From: Clostridium cibarium
GTDB taxonomy: Bacteria > Bacillota > Clostridia > Clostridiales > Clostridiaceae
Direction of reading: 5' to 3'
Length of the DNA stretch: 64,000 nt
Assembly (NCBI RefSeq): GCF_014836335.1
Contig: NZ_JACSRA010000009.1
Location: 1 to 64,000, forward strand
Part shown: in pieces, positions 8,774-21,540 of the stretch
Layout of the letters: the number at the start of each line of letters is the position of its first letter
Numbering within the stretch: position 1 is the stretch's first letter
Translations under genes and position numbers: made by a program
Notes under the pieces: generated by a model
What the model was told of the DNA's origin: nothing
The model's database searches: none
The model's input: only the letters and a program-made list of their open reading frames with translations

Positions 8774-10474
8774 TTATCGATCAGATACTAAATCTGATTT
8801 ATAATTTTTAATTTTATCAAGTAAAGCACTATTTACATTGTAATCAGAATCATCATATTTTGTAAAAACCCATGTAAAATCTCCACCATTGACTCTTCCT
8901 GCATAAGTGGTAACATTCCCTTCTATATCTTCTGGCGCATCTGGTGCATAGTCATACATAGCTGCACTTGTATCAAAATTATTATAAGTATTTTTCCCAT
9001 TTACAGACTTAAAGGCACTTGTTACCGCCTCATTTCTTGTCGTTGCCAAGTAAGCATCAAATTCCTTAGAATTATCATTAGCATAAACAAGTCTTTCAGC
9101 ACCTTCTACCTTATTGTTATATGCCTTAATCATGCCCCCTTCTTCACCTGAAAAATTTCCTCTTGCCTTGTTATAAATATCAGTCCCTTGCAAAGATGTT
9201 AACATTGGATATTTACAATTTCTAAAATAATTAGCTTCAACAAAAGCAGATGAGCCTTTAGTAACTCCAACTCCATATTTTGAATTACCATCAAAATAGT
9301 TATTATATACATGAACTGTACCAACTCTTATACGTGGATGTCTTGAATCTGAATGATCAAACCAATTGTGATGATATGTTACATGGAAATCTTCTGTATC
9401 ATTCATTCCACAAAGTGAGCACTTTCCAGAATCATAGTAGTGATTATATGAAATTGTAACATAATCTGATTTTTTCACATCACTAGATCCATCACCTTTC
9501 TCTTGATCATTATCACTTCCTTCTGCTCCATAAAAAATATCATTATTATGTATCCAAATATTCTCATTGTCTGTGTCAAGTGAAATAGCATCATCTGGGA
9601 ACATCATAAAACCAACATTTCTTATTTCTACATTGTGAGCATCTCTAACAAGAATTCCCCATCCATAAGCTGTAGCATCTTCTCCTACCCCTTCAAATGT
9701 AACATTATAACAACCTTTTAATTGCAAGTATCCATTGCTATTAAGACTATCAATATCAGATGACTTTACTTCTCCTATCATACGAATAATAAGTGGCCTT
9801 TTATCATAACCTTTTTGACGTTTTGCTAAAATATCAACAAGTCCTGTACAAGTAACTCTTGTTCCTTTTTTATTTGCTATAACGTCTGCTTCCACTGTAT
9901 TTACTGTATCTTTTGTAATATATATTATTTGAGCATCTCTTGCTACAGTACCGTCATTATTATATCCTCCAGAGCCTGTCCTCATTGGTGACTCTAAAGA
10001 AAAAGCAAAACCTTCCCTAGTATTTGCTTTTACCTTAATACTTTGTGTAATTTCCTCCTTTGAGGTTACTTCTTCGTTATTTATTATAGGCACTATTTTT
10101 ATTAAATAGTTTCCTTCTGAAAGGCCTAAAATATCTGCTCTTAAATATGTTTTATATTGTCTAACTAACTTATTTTCTATTAGTTTATACTCAGAGTCTA
10201 TATCATTTGCTAATTTATAATAAACATTATATCCTGTAGCCCCCTCCACAGGAGCCCATTTAACATTAGCTGATTCTAACCATCCTTTACTATCTAATAT
10301 AGAAACTGTAGGATTAACATTTCCCATTACTTCCATCAATGAAGAGCTTGTACTATAAACCGAAGCACTTGCATGTACTAAAGGAGTCATAATAATTGCA
10401 GACACCAAGGTAGTTACTATTATACCTTCTGAAACTTTTTTTAATTGAAAGTTCTTCTTCAATCTTTTTCCCAT
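8774..10474 (-). CDS. Secreted pectate lyase, polysaccharide lyase family 1 (copy 1)
   Basis: 566 residues; cleaves polygalacturonate by beta-elimination outside the cell. Signal peptide ~1-37. Residues ~55-150 look like a fibronectin III-type module (SANVKWAPVEGATGYNVYYK). The parallel beta-helix lyase domain covers ~160-500 with the PL1 signatures DDAISLDTDNENIWIHNNDI, VTYHHNWFDHSDSRHPRIR (the RHPRIR arginines include the catalytic base) and VHVYNNYFDG. Start ATG follows GGAGTGGGG. A paralogue of near-identical layout lies at 21541-23271. No dockerin, so it is a free enzyme. A 24-bp promoter segment is shared with the paralogue. Confidence 0.95.
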   Translation of the reverse strand: MGKRLKKNFQLKKVSEGIIVTTLVSAIIMTPLVHASASVYSTSSSLMEVMGNVNPTVSILDSKGWLESANVKWAPVEGATGYNVYYKLANDIDSEYKLIENKLVRQYKTYLRADILGLSEGNYLIKIVPIINNEEVTSKEEITQSIKVKANTREGFAFSLESPMRTGSGGYNNDGTVARDAQIIYITKDTVNTVEADVIANKKGTRVTCTGLVDILAKRQKGYDKRPLIIRMIGEVKSSDIDSLNSNGYLQLKGCYNVTFEGVGEDATAYGWGILVRDAHNVEIRNVGFMMFPDDAISLDTDNENIWIHNNDIFYGAEGSDNDQEKGDGSSDVKKSDYVTISYNHYYDSGKCSLCGMNDTEDFHVTYHHNWFDHSDSRHPRIRVGTVHVYNNYFDGNSKYGVGVTKGSSAFVEANYFRNCKYPMLTSLQGTDIYNKARGNFSGEEGGMIKAYNNKVEGAERLVYANDNSKEFDAYLATTRNEAVTSAFKSVNGKNTYNNFDTSAAMYDYAPDAPEDIEGNVTTYAGRVNGGDFTWVFTKYDDSDYNVNSALLDKIKNYKSDLVSDR

Positions 10475-10581
10475 TTCCCCACTCCTTTCTTATTCTTATT
10501 ATATATATTAAGCACAACCAAATTTTCACAGTTCTATTTATATTTAACCAAATTAATATGTTAATGGTATTATAATTGTCA

Positions 10582-10605
10582 CAAATAATATAAATATTGT
10601 CAATA
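10582..10605 (-). promoter_or_regulatory. Upstream element shared by the two pectate lyase genes (copy 1)
   Basis: On the minus strand this reads TATTGACAATATTTATATTA followed by TTTG. It matches 22 of 24 bases of the segment at 23359-23382 upstream of the other lyase and contains a consensus-like -35 TTGACA. It lies ~107 bases before the start codon. Confidence 0.55.
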
Positions 10606-10645
10606 TAGAATGACAATATTATTCCAATTGAGCTAATTATTTTCA

Positions 10646-10688
10646 CAAAAAAACCTTAACAACGCCTCTATCTACATTGTTAAGGTTT
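10646..10688 (-). terminator. Terminator of the 6-phospho-beta-glucosidase gene
   Basis: AAACCTTAACAA and TTGTTAAGGTTT form a 12-bp perfect stem on the minus strand followed by a run of T. It separates the bgl unit from the pectate lyase promoter. Confidence 0.9.
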
Positions 10689-10705
10689 AATAACTTAAAT
10701 TATTT

Positions 10706-12169
<1,464 letters not shown>

Positions 12170-12286
12170 TCATACATACATTGTTGATTTCAAAAATTAT
12201 GTTTTTAATCCATAGTACTTCCTATATAAGAAATCCTATGGATTTTATTAATTTTGCTTAAATATTTATCTTTTCTATTTATATTA

Positions 12287-14265
<1,979 letters not shown>

Positions 14266-14273
<8 letters not shown>

Positions 14274-14294
14274 CTGCTTTACCAGTAACAATCC
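14266..14294 (-). promoter_or_regulatory. RAT 2: ribonucleic antiterminator site for a BglG/LicT-type protein
   Basis: Minus strand reads GGATTGTTACTG, GTAAA, GCAGGCGAGACC, a near-perfect match to the RAT consensus of BglG/LicT/SacT family antiterminators. Protein binding to it would prevent terminator 2. Confidence 0.92.
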
Positions 14295-14354
14295 AAAATT
14301 TATTCATTTATTATAGATATATTGCTACATTTATCCATTAAGAAATTTATGATA

Positions 14355-14413
14355 TAAAAAAAACCTTAATCAATAAAAAGGAATAAATAAAATCACTTTT
14401 CATTAACAAAGGT
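14355..14413 (-). terminator. Leader terminator 1 of the bgl operon
   Basis: Minus-strand arms ACCTTTGTTAAT and ATTGATTAAGGT pair with one T-T mismatch and two G-T pairs, then a run of T. The upstream arm overlaps the end of RAT 1. Confidence 0.82.
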
Positions 14414-14440
14414 ATCGCCTGATCGAATCAGTAACAATCC
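14411..14440 (-). promoter_or_regulatory. RAT 1: first antiterminator site of the bgl leader
   Basis: Minus strand reads GGATTGTTACTGATTCGATC then AGGCGATACC, again a RAT-type sequence. It overlaps terminator 1, so the leader has two switches in series. Confidence 0.88.
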
Positions 14441-14460
14441 AAACTCTTATGAACACTTTA

Positions 14461-14474
14461 TGTAAGCGTTATCT
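14461..14474. promoter_or_regulatory. CcpA-type catabolite response element (cre)
   Basis: TGTAAGCGTTATCT matches 13 of 14 positions of TGWAANCGNTNWCA. It lies just downstream of the bgl -10 box, where bound CcpA would block transcription in glucose. Confidence 0.75.
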
Positions 14475-14482
14475 ATGTTTTT

Positions 14483-14511
14483 ATTATATCCCCATTATTT
14501 ATAATCGTCAA
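14483..14511 (-). promoter_or_regulatory. Sigma-A promoter of the bgl operon
   Basis: Minus strand TTGACG (14506-14511), 17-bp spacer, TATAAT (14483-14488). About 40 bases upstream of RAT 1 and next to the cre. Confidence 0.88.
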
Positions 14512-14558
14512 TAGTTTTTATAAAAATATTTTTACTTATATTTTTTTACTCTCCAATT

Positions 14559-15728
14559 CTAAGCACTTAACTTATCATAACTATGAATTTTAATAAATTT
14601 GCTCTTTAAAAGTCTTGATGTTATAAACGATACTAATGGCACTGTTAATATAACCCCAATACTTCCTGATATTCCTTGCATTATCTCAATTCCAATAGAA
14701 TACATATTAATAATTTGATTATATTTCATACTATAGGAATATATTAAAATTAATGTATTAATAGCTCCTCCTGTAAAAGCTAAAATAAGAGTGTTAGCCA
14801 TGGTCCCCATCATGTCTCTCCCTACATTTATTCCTGAAATAAAAAGCTCCTTGCTAGTTAATTTATTATTTTTATCATAAATTTCATTTACAGTAGATGC
14901 TATAGATATACTAACATCCATTACAGCTCCTAATGAAGCTATAAGTATTCCAGCAAATAATATTCCTCCCACATTTAAATTGGTTTTGGTTGATAAAAAT
15001 ACTAATTCCTCAACTTCTGCTACATTATATCCTGATATCTTGGCAAGGTATCCAAATAATGTTGCTGCTCCTCCTGCTGCAATTACCCCTAAAATAGTTC
15101 CCATAATAGATGATATTGTTTTTACACTAAAGCCTGCTATTAAATACATTGTAACTATAGTAATTAAAATTCCTATAATAACAGCTGCGAAGAATGGTGA
15201 GTATCCTTTATATAACATTGGTATAAATAAGAAAACTATACAAACAAATGTAAATACAAGTCCTATTGCAGATTTAAGTCCCCTTTTCCCTCCAATTGCC
15301 CAAAGCATTAACATAAATAATAGAACAAAGGCATAAATAATGGTTCCTCTATCATAACTATAAACCGAAGCCACATAATCATTTCCTTCTGTACTTAAGG
15401 AAACGATAACCTTCATATTTTGCTTACATCCAGCCCCATAAAGATAACCTGATGCACTTGTAGCATTTAATACCTCCCCTTTTTTACTTCCACTTAACAT
15501 TCTAACCTTCACTTCTTGATTTCCAACACGTGAACCATCTTCTTGTATATTATCTTTTAGAACCTCTTCAACTACAGCCTTCTCATACTCAGTGCCTTTC
15601 TGATTTATCAATTCAGGCTTATCTACTTTATTAAAGAAATATAAAAATATAAAGAACCCAAAGGTTAATATCATTATAATCATTATTCTAATAATAGCTC
15701 TTCTGTCACTTAATAGTTTAGAAAACAT
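14559..15728 (-). CDS. YibE/F family integral membrane protein
   Basis: 389 residues from the ATG at 15728 (SD AAAGGA eight bases upstream; an in-frame ATG nine bases earlier is too close to that site). One N-terminal membrane helix, an extracytoplasmic domain (~residues 30-120, VEEVLKDNIQEDGSRVGNQ), then seven or so helices rich in Gly/Ala/Ile (IIYAFVLLFMLMLWAIGG onwards). This is the usual YibE/F layout of Firmicutes; the biochemical function of the family is unproven. Downstream it meets the bgl promoter region; upstream is the phosphatase gene. Confidence 0.85.
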   Translation of the reverse strand: MFSKLLSDRRAIIRIMIIMILTFGFFIFLYFFNKVDKPELINQKGTEYEKAVVEEVLKDNIQEDGSRVGNQEVKVRMLSGSKKGEVLNATSASGYLYGAGCKQNMKVIVSLSTEGNDYVASVYSYDRGTIIYAFVLLFMLMLWAIGGKRGLKSAIGLVFTFVCIVFLFIPMLYKGYSPFFAAVIIGILITIVTMYLIAGFSVKTISSIMGTILGVIAAGGAATLFGYLAKISGYNVAEVEELVFLSTKTNLNVGGILFAGILIASLGAVMDVSISIASTVNEIYDKNNKLTSKELFISGINVGRDMMGTMANTLILAFTGGAINTLILIYSYSMKYNQIINMYSIGIEIMQGISGSIGVILTVPLVSFITSRLLKSKFIKIHSYDKLSA

Positions 15729-15757
15729 ATTTATCATCCTTTATTTCTATATTTAAA

Positions 15758-15787
15758 TTATAAGGAGTGCATAAATACTCCTTATAA
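15758..15787. terminator. Inverted repeat between phosphatase and YibE/F genes
   Basis: TTATAAGGAGT and ACTCCTTATAA form an 11-bp perfect stem around 8 bases. The T-tail is poor on both strands, so it is at best a weak terminator, or a processing or attenuation hairpin. Confidence 0.5.
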
Positions 15788-15815
15788 TAACCATGCCTCA
15801 ATTTTGTAAAAGTTT

Positions 15816-17921
15816 TTACCTTGCTTCTTTATGTTTATTACTTCTAATTCCATATACTAGCCCAGCAAGGGTTATAAATACTACTGCTATGAATGGATAA
15901 ACATTAGCTTCATCACCGGTTTTAACCTTACCTATAGTTTTTACATTTAAACTTTTTACCTCTGGTGCATCTTTAACAACTTTTGTGCTAAAATCATTTA
16001 ATACCTTATCTAAATTATTTAATGCATTATCTACTGCTAATTGATTAGAATCAGGCGAATTCATAATGCCTTTAGCTAACTCAATTGCTGCCCTTAAACT
16101 TTCTTGTGCTTCTACTGGATATTGTCCTTTTTCTGTTCCTACTGCTACACTATTTAATAGAGTTTCTGCTTTATCTATTAATGCTTTAAGTTCAGTTTTA
16201 TCACCCTTAACTTCAATATTATCTATGGTGTTTTTTAAGTTAGTATATGCATCAGCAATTTCCTTAGAAGTAGCAGAAGCTTTACTTGATATTCCTTTAG
16301 CAGCTACTAGTTGATTTTCTAGATTACTAAAACTTGAAGGTGTATAATTATCTTTACTACTAACTTTATTATCTCCTATAGCTATTAACTGATTTAGTTT
16401 TGCTTTATCTATAGATTTTATAATTGAAAAAGTATTATCTATCTTTTCTCCATTATCTGTTCTATAAGTATTTATTGTAAAACTTACTTCATCAACACTT
16501 ATTTTAGAGTAAGTTGGAATATCTTGCTGCCATCTTGCTGCTATATAAGATTGTTGATGTTGTATCAAATCATAATACTTGCTACCTGATGCAGAGTTAG
16601 CAGTCATATAGAGTATCCCGCTTGGATCTACAACATTTCCATTTTTATAAGTTACATCTTCCCTAACATTTTGTACTGCATTCGGATCTTCAATGCTCTT
16701 TAAATACTCTTTATATTCATTAGGCGTATCTTTCCCAGCTATCTCATCATCATAATATTTATAAAAATCAGTAGAATTCATGATTTTAGCGTTATCTGCC
16801 TTTCCACCTTTTAGTATTAAAGATCTTGAATAAGTATGATCATGTCCTGTTAAAACTACATCAATTTTATTTTCTTCTAATATAGGAATTAAACTATATC
16901 TTAAACTAACAATTTCTGGTTCATTTGAATGTTCCCCTGAACCATAAATATCATGATGTATTGTCACTATACGCCATTTAGCATCCTTATTTTCATTAAT
17001 TGCTTTCTCTATAACTTGCTTATGTTCTGCCATATTTTTATTGTTAGTGTTTAAAGTAATAAATAGTGTATTTCCATATGAATAATAATAGTCTCCACCA
17101 GCTTTTGTTAAGCCTAAATCAGATGTATTGGGATTATTAAAATGATAAGAATAGTTCGGACTATTTGAATCATGATTACCAATTGTTGTTGCAACAGGCA
17201 ATGATCTTAATACATCTGGTCTTAAAAAGCCAGCATATTCGATATCTTGCTCATTACTTTTTGGCTTAGATGTTTGAATTTGATCTCCTGCTGAAACCAT
17301 AAAACTGATATTTGGATGTACCTTTAAGGCAGTATTTAAAGTATTATTCCAGTTAAAACTATCATTCATAACTGCTGCATATTGGCCTTGTTCTCCAGTT
17401 GCCCCAGTAGCAATATTGGAAGATGATGACCCTATTTGCGGATCCCCCACATATAAAAAACTAAAACTTTTTGTATCTTGAGTTTTAAAAGAAATAGCAG
17501 ATCTCCAAAGGCCACTTACTTGGTAACTATAATAATATACAGAATTCTTTTCAAGGCCTGTTACAGTTACTTTGTTACTCTTATATCCATTGACAGCCTC
17601 CTCAGTATTTACAGCTATCTCTTTTGCATCGCTAAGATCCTGATTTTTTCCAAACTTAAACTTTGGATTTAATTCTGCATTTTTTGAGTACCAGGCAAAA
17701 TTTATTTCGCTAGCATTTTTACCTGGAGTCAATGATACTCCCAAGGGATCTTTCGCATTTTCAAAGCTTTTTACCCACTTATCCCATGCTCCATCATATT
17801 TTCCTGCAGATGTTTGACTTGCCTCTGTCCATCCATCTGTAGATGATGCAAATGCATTAATACTTGTAGTAAATATCATAGTTGTACCTAATAAAAAAAC
17901 CGCTATTTTCCTTTTTAACAT
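15816..17921 (-). CDS. Surface purple-acid-phosphatase-like metallophosphoesterase with FIVAR repeats
   Basis: 701 residues from the ATG at 17921 with SD GGAGGAG; the 12 preceding in-frame codons are leader. Signal peptide MLKRKIAVFLLGTTMIFTTSINAFA. Residues ~45-140 are the Fn3-like N-terminal domain of purple acid phosphatases; the metallophosphatase core follows with YVGDPQIG, SAGDQIQ, TIGNHDSN, VTIHHDIYG, VLTGHDHTYSR (metal ligands D, N, H). Residues ~510-655 hold two FIVAR-type helical repeats. The C-terminus is a membrane helix and a basic tail preceded by GKVKTGD, a degenerate sorting-like motif. Probably releases phosphate from organic phosphate outside the cell; substrate unknown. Confidence 0.9.
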   Translation of the reverse strand: MLKRKIAVFLLGTTMIFTTSINAFASSTDGWTEASQTSAGKYDGAWDKWVKSFENAKDPLGVSLTPGKNASEINFAWYSKNAELNPKFKFGKNQDLSDAKEIAVNTEEAVNGYKSNKVTVTGLEKNSVYYYSYQVSGLWRSAISFKTQDTKSFSFLYVGDPQIGSSSSNIATGATGEQGQYAAVMNDSFNWNNTLNTALKVHPNISFMVSAGDQIQTSKPKSNEQDIEYAGFLRPDVLRSLPVATTIGNHDSNSPNYSYHFNNPNTSDLGLTKAGGDYYYSYGNTLFITLNTNNKNMAEHKQVIEKAINENKDAKWRIVTIHHDIYGSGEHSNEPEIVSLRYSLIPILEENKIDVVLTGHDHTYSRSLILKGGKADNAKIMNSTDFYKYYDDEIAGKDTPNEYKEYLKSIEDPNAVQNVREDVTYKNGNVVDPSGILYMTANSASGSKYYDLIQHQQSYIAARWQQDIPTYSKISVDEVSFTINTYRTDNGEKIDNTFSIIKSIDKAKLNQLIAIGDNKVSSKDNYTPSSFSNLENQLVAAKGISSKASATSKEIADAYTNLKNTIDNIEVKGDKTELKALIDKAETLLNSVAVGTEKGQYPVEAQESLRAAIELAKGIMNSPDSNQLAVDNALNNLDKVLNDFSTKVVKDAPEVKSLNVKTIGKVKTGDEANVYPFIAVVFITLAGLVYGIRSNKHKEAR

Positions 17922-18091
17922 TTTTACTCCTCCTAATTTTGGTAGATATATTTTCAAGTAAAATCACTACATTAACTAATATTTCACTTTCTTTAAATAA
18001 TAACCCTGCAATGTTATAAATACATAAACATCGTGTTAAATTATGTAAATTATTTTCAACAAATTTATATTAGGATCACTATACTTACTTA

Positions 18092-18125
18092 TAAAAAAAG
18101 AACCACAACTTACGCTATGGTTCTT
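18092..18125 (-). terminator. Terminator of the cysteine protease gene
   Basis: AAGAACCA and TGGTTCTT form an 8-bp stem on the minus strand, followed by seven T; 16 bases after the stop. Confidence 0.85.
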
Positions 18126-18140
18126 ACTTTATCAAACTAT

Positions 18141-21100
18141 TCATATAGCTCTAGCTATACTAACTAAATCATATATATCTATTGCTCCATCTAAATTAAG
18201 ATCTTTATTATATTGCCAACTTTCCATTTCACCTACTGCCTTCTCATTATAATGAGCTGCTACTTCAGCTAAATCAGTAATATTTACAACATTATCCTTG
18301 TTTATGTCTTCTGTATAAAAACCTGATTTTATCATATCGATAGAACGGAAAATTGACCTACTCTCACCATTTACATCTACATATTGAATATCGCAAAACA
18401 AACTATAAGTATTTTCTTGCCACTCTGCATCTAACTTATTATCTATTAATATCTTATTCCCACTAACTGTATAAGGCACATCAACTTGATCATAATTATT
18501 ATTATATCTATAAAATCTTATACTTACATCCTCACTTATATCTATGTTGAATGTTAAACTTATACCATTTTTGCTATTCATATTATTAGTTGAAATTTGA
18601 AACTCTTTAGTTTCATAAAAACCTGGTCTCTGTTCATCATTGAAAGCATCCCATCCTTTAGTGTCTTTTAAATACTTCATAATCGGATAATCACTACTTA
18701 TATGATTCATACCTACATAAAAATGTGGTGGATATGTACTTGTAATTATATCGCTTAAGTTTCTAATAGGTGTTAAATCTTCTATTTCGTTGGATTCCAA
18801 ACTAATTTCATAAAGTTTTACAGATTTCTCTAATGGATTTAAATCTTTAATATAGTTACGTGATGCATTTATTGTTTCTAAATTTGTCAAACTCTCAATA
18901 CCATTAAGACTGGTGATTTTGTTATTATACAAAGATAAGTATGTTAATTCCTTACAACCTTTAACTAAACTTATGTCTGTTATTTGATTATTTTGTAACT
19001 CCAAATATCTAAGGTTTATTAAATTTTCTATTCCTTTTATATCCTTGATATAGTTACCACCAAGATCTGCATTATATAGCTTTGTAAATTTTTCTATACC
19101 TTCTAATGTATATAAGTTACAACTATTTACTGTGAGTCCTTTCAATTCAACGTTGTTACTTAAATATTTTAAATTTATCATATTTACTTTATTTAAAGTC
19201 ACATACTCTAGGTTTTGTAAATAAGTTAAATCCTTTAAGTTTTTAGATGCTCCATTTGAAGTTACATATAGATTGCTTAATGAAGTTAATAATCCTATAT
19301 CTTTAAAATCAACATCCTCACCATAAATATGTAATGATGTTACTTTACTTAAATCTCCACTAGTTATTTGATTCTCTGCTTTACCAAGTTCATTAGCTAT
19401 GGCTTTAGATACATCTTTAGAACTAACTGTAACAATATCCGTATCAGAATATGTATTTACAGATATACTTAAATTTTTGTCACTATCTAGACCCTTATTT
19501 ACTTTATTTACAAGGGCATTTTTAGGTATTGAAAGTGTTGCATTTCCTAAATACTTTGAATTCACTTTTATATATAACCTTCTATTATCAATTCTAGTAG
19601 TTGCAAGCAATGGATTGCCATTTGCATCTTTTAATGATATTTTTGAATAATCTATTCCAGCATTTATTGAGTCATCAAATGATATATACTTCTCTTCTTT
19701 ATTTATAGTATTAAAATTTGATACCACACTAAGATTGGTATTAATTGAAACATTTATACTTCTCTTTATGCTTCCACTTCTGTTACTAACAGTCATTACT
19801 GTATTTCCATTACCTCTACCTGTTACTACTCCATCTTCATCTACTACTGCAACCTTATGATCTGAGCTTGTCCAATTCAGCTCTTGACTTGTATACAAAT
19901 TCCCTACTATACTTGCATTTATTTTTGATTTTTCACCAATTTTAAGCATTAATGAAGTTTTATCTACATTAATACTCGTAGCAATTTCCGCTGCTTTATT
20001 ATAACTATAAACAGTTAATGGATTTGCATATTCCTTTTTAGTCAATTTATTATATGTTATTAAAAAACTATTATCTTTTCCAGCATCACTTGTAAATTCT
20101 AAGGATGGAGACACAATATCTTTATACTTCACCGCCACCATAAATCTCTTGCCTCCCTGCACCTCAATAGGGGTATCAAGCTTAATGGTATTAAGTCCTG
20201 CATATTCTAGAACTCCACTTTTTCTCTTTTTATTTAGCAAGTAGCTTATATCTCCATTTGGATAATTGGCTTCAGTATAATTTTCATCAATATAAACTTC
20301 ATAAGGCGCATTTGTTGAAAAAGTAAATATAGAAAAAGCACTTAAAAGTTCATTATTCTTAGCAGTATTTACATTTGCCATAAATTGATCATTTAAATAT
20401 GATGAATTATAAGTGTAATTTATAGAATATTTACCATAAGAATACCTATTGTCCACATCATTAACTGAATCTATATTTTTAGCAGAAAATATTAATCCAT
20501 AACCTAAACTGGTATCATAATATGAAATATAGAAATATCCATCATCTCCCCAATTACTTCCCCATGAATTCTTTACTATAAAAGCTCCATTCCCTGAAGG
20601 TATGTTTTTAAACTTTTCTTTAGGATAATTATCATCCCATCCAACCAATGTAACAGCATGATTGCTACTTGAACCATTATTATAATAATAAGAAACCTTA
20701 TCATCAGCTAAATAGGAACTTGAATCATAATAACTTATTCCAACAGCTCCATTCTTCATAATAGTTTCCTTTATTTTGTCGTTATCTAATGAACTGGCTC
20801 TTGATGGAAGTAACAAACTATCATCAACATTATAATAAGATGGAACATCTCTATCTACAGGAGTTTGTCCACTAACAAAGTATGGATCATCTTTTTCTAA
20901 AACAGGTCCAGTGCCATTTGCAAAATAACTCGTAGACATTGAGTAATTTCCTCCATTATCTACGCCATTTACTCCTAGTCTATCCACAACTAAATTACTT
21001 TCAGATAAATCCACTTCTTTACCTGTTGTATATTTTAAATTACTTTCTACTGATGACATAGATGAAAAAGCCCAGCATGTCCCAAATGGATTCTGATTTT

Positions 21101-21326
21101 TTATAGATGTAACACCATCTTCTTCCCTTAAATCAAATCTGCTAGGTAAAATGCCCGTAGCCTTTATTGTATTTGACGGCTGTTCAAATATTTTAATATT
21201 TGAATCTACATAACCATACTTATTTTCCTCATTAGAAGTTTCTACTGCTTTTGTTTTAATATTCCCAGGAAATATTGAAGTAAATAAACAAAAAGCAAGA
21301 AGAATATTACCCATTTTCTTTCTCAT
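18141..21326 (-). CDS. Secreted papain-family protease with Big2, leucine-rich repeat and dockerin domains
   Basis: 1061 residues. Signal peptide ~1-27. Residues ~60-285 are a C1A papain-type domain with Gln78, catalytic Cys84 (FGTCWAFSS), His223 (SNHAVTLVGW) and Asn253 (VKNSWGSNWG). A lectin-like beta domain (~300-450) follows, as in other clostridial surface C1A proteases, then a bacterial Ig-like module (~460-545, LNWTSSDHKVAVVDEDG). Residues ~650-880 are internalin-type 22-residue leucine-rich repeats (e.g. LRYLELQNNQITDIS). The last ~55 residues are a type I dockerin (DINKDNVVNITDLA and DLNLDGAIDIYDLV). Start ATG follows CGGGGGAG. LRR plus dockerin suggests docking on a surface or protein complex; substrate unknown. 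Confidence 0.92.
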   Translation of the reverse strand: MRKKMGNILLAFCLFTSIFPGNIKTKAVETSNEENKYGYVDSNIKIFEQPSNTIKATGILPSRFDLREEDGVTSIKNQNPFGTCWAFSSMSSVESNLKYTTGKEVDLSESNLVVDRLGVNGVDNGGNYSMSTSYFANGTGPVLEKDDPYFVSGQTPVDRDVPSYYNVDDSLLLPSRASSLDNDKIKETIMKNGAVGISYYDSSSYLADDKVSYYYNNGSSSNHAVTLVGWDDNYPKEKFKNIPSGNGAFIVKNSWGSNWGDDGYFYISYYDTSLGYGLIFSAKNIDSVNDVDNRYSYGKYSINYTYNSSYLNDQFMANVNTAKNNELLSAFSIFTFSTNAPYEVYIDENYTEANYPNGDISYLLNKKRKSGVLEYAGLNTIKLDTPIEVQGGKRFMVAVKYKDIVSPSLEFTSDAGKDNSFLITYNKLTKKEYANPLTVYSYNKAAEIATSINVDKTSLMLKIGEKSKINASIVGNLYTSQELNWTSSDHKVAVVDEDGVVTGRGNGNTVMTVSNRSGSIKRSINVSINTNLSVVSNFNTINKEEKYISFDDSINAGIDYSKISLKDANGNPLLATTRIDNRRLYIKVNSKYLGNATLSIPKNALVNKVNKGLDSDKNLSISVNTYSDTDIVTVSSKDVSKAIANELGKAENQITSGDLSKVTSLHIYGEDVDFKDIGLLTSLSNLYVTSNGASKNLKDLTYLQNLEYVTLNKVNMINLKYLSNNVELKGLTVNSCNLYTLEGIEKFTKLYNADLGGNYIKDIKGIENLINLRYLELQNNQITDISLVKGCKELTYLSLYNNKITSLNGIESLTNLETINASRNYIKDLNPLEKSVKLYEISLESNEIEDLTPIRNLSDIITSTYPPHFYVGMNHISSDYPIMKYLKDTKGWDAFNDEQRPGFYETKEFQISTNNMNSKNGISLTFNIDISEDVSIRFYRYNNNYDQVDVPYTVSGNKILIDNKLDAEWQENTYSLFCDIQYVDVNGESRSIFRSIDMIKSGFYTEDINKDNVVNITDLAEVAAHYNEKAVGEMESWQYNKDLNLDGAIDIYDLVSIARAI

Positions 21327-21496
21327 TAAATTCTCCCCCGTTTTTAAACATTTTATTACATATTATACTATATTGATTTATTAACCCAAAGAGTTTTTCT
21401 ATTAATATACGAATTTAATTAAATTTTTCTTATATTTTTATAAAATGATTAAAACAGTTATCTATATCTATATTCAATTTGACACTTTTAAATAAT

Positions 21497-21529
21497 AAAA
21501 GGTCATGTCTTTTAATAAAAGACATGACC
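21497..21529 (-). terminator. Terminator of pectate lyase copy 2
   Basis: GGTCATGTCTTTT and AAAAGACATGACC, a 13-bp perfect stem with a 3-base loop, followed on the minus strand by TTTTATTATTT. Confidence 0.88.
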
Positions 21530-21540
21530 TCAATATAGTA

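Noticed and set aside
10353..10646. 97-codon minus-strand frame overlapping the start of pectate lyase copy 1
   Set aside because: Covers the lyase promoter and signal peptide region in another frame; Ile/Tyr-rich AT artefact without SD.
15816..15960. True LPxTG sortase signal on the phosphoesterase
   Set aside because: The motif reads GKVKTGD; Leu-Pro is absent, so a standard sortase A site is not supported.
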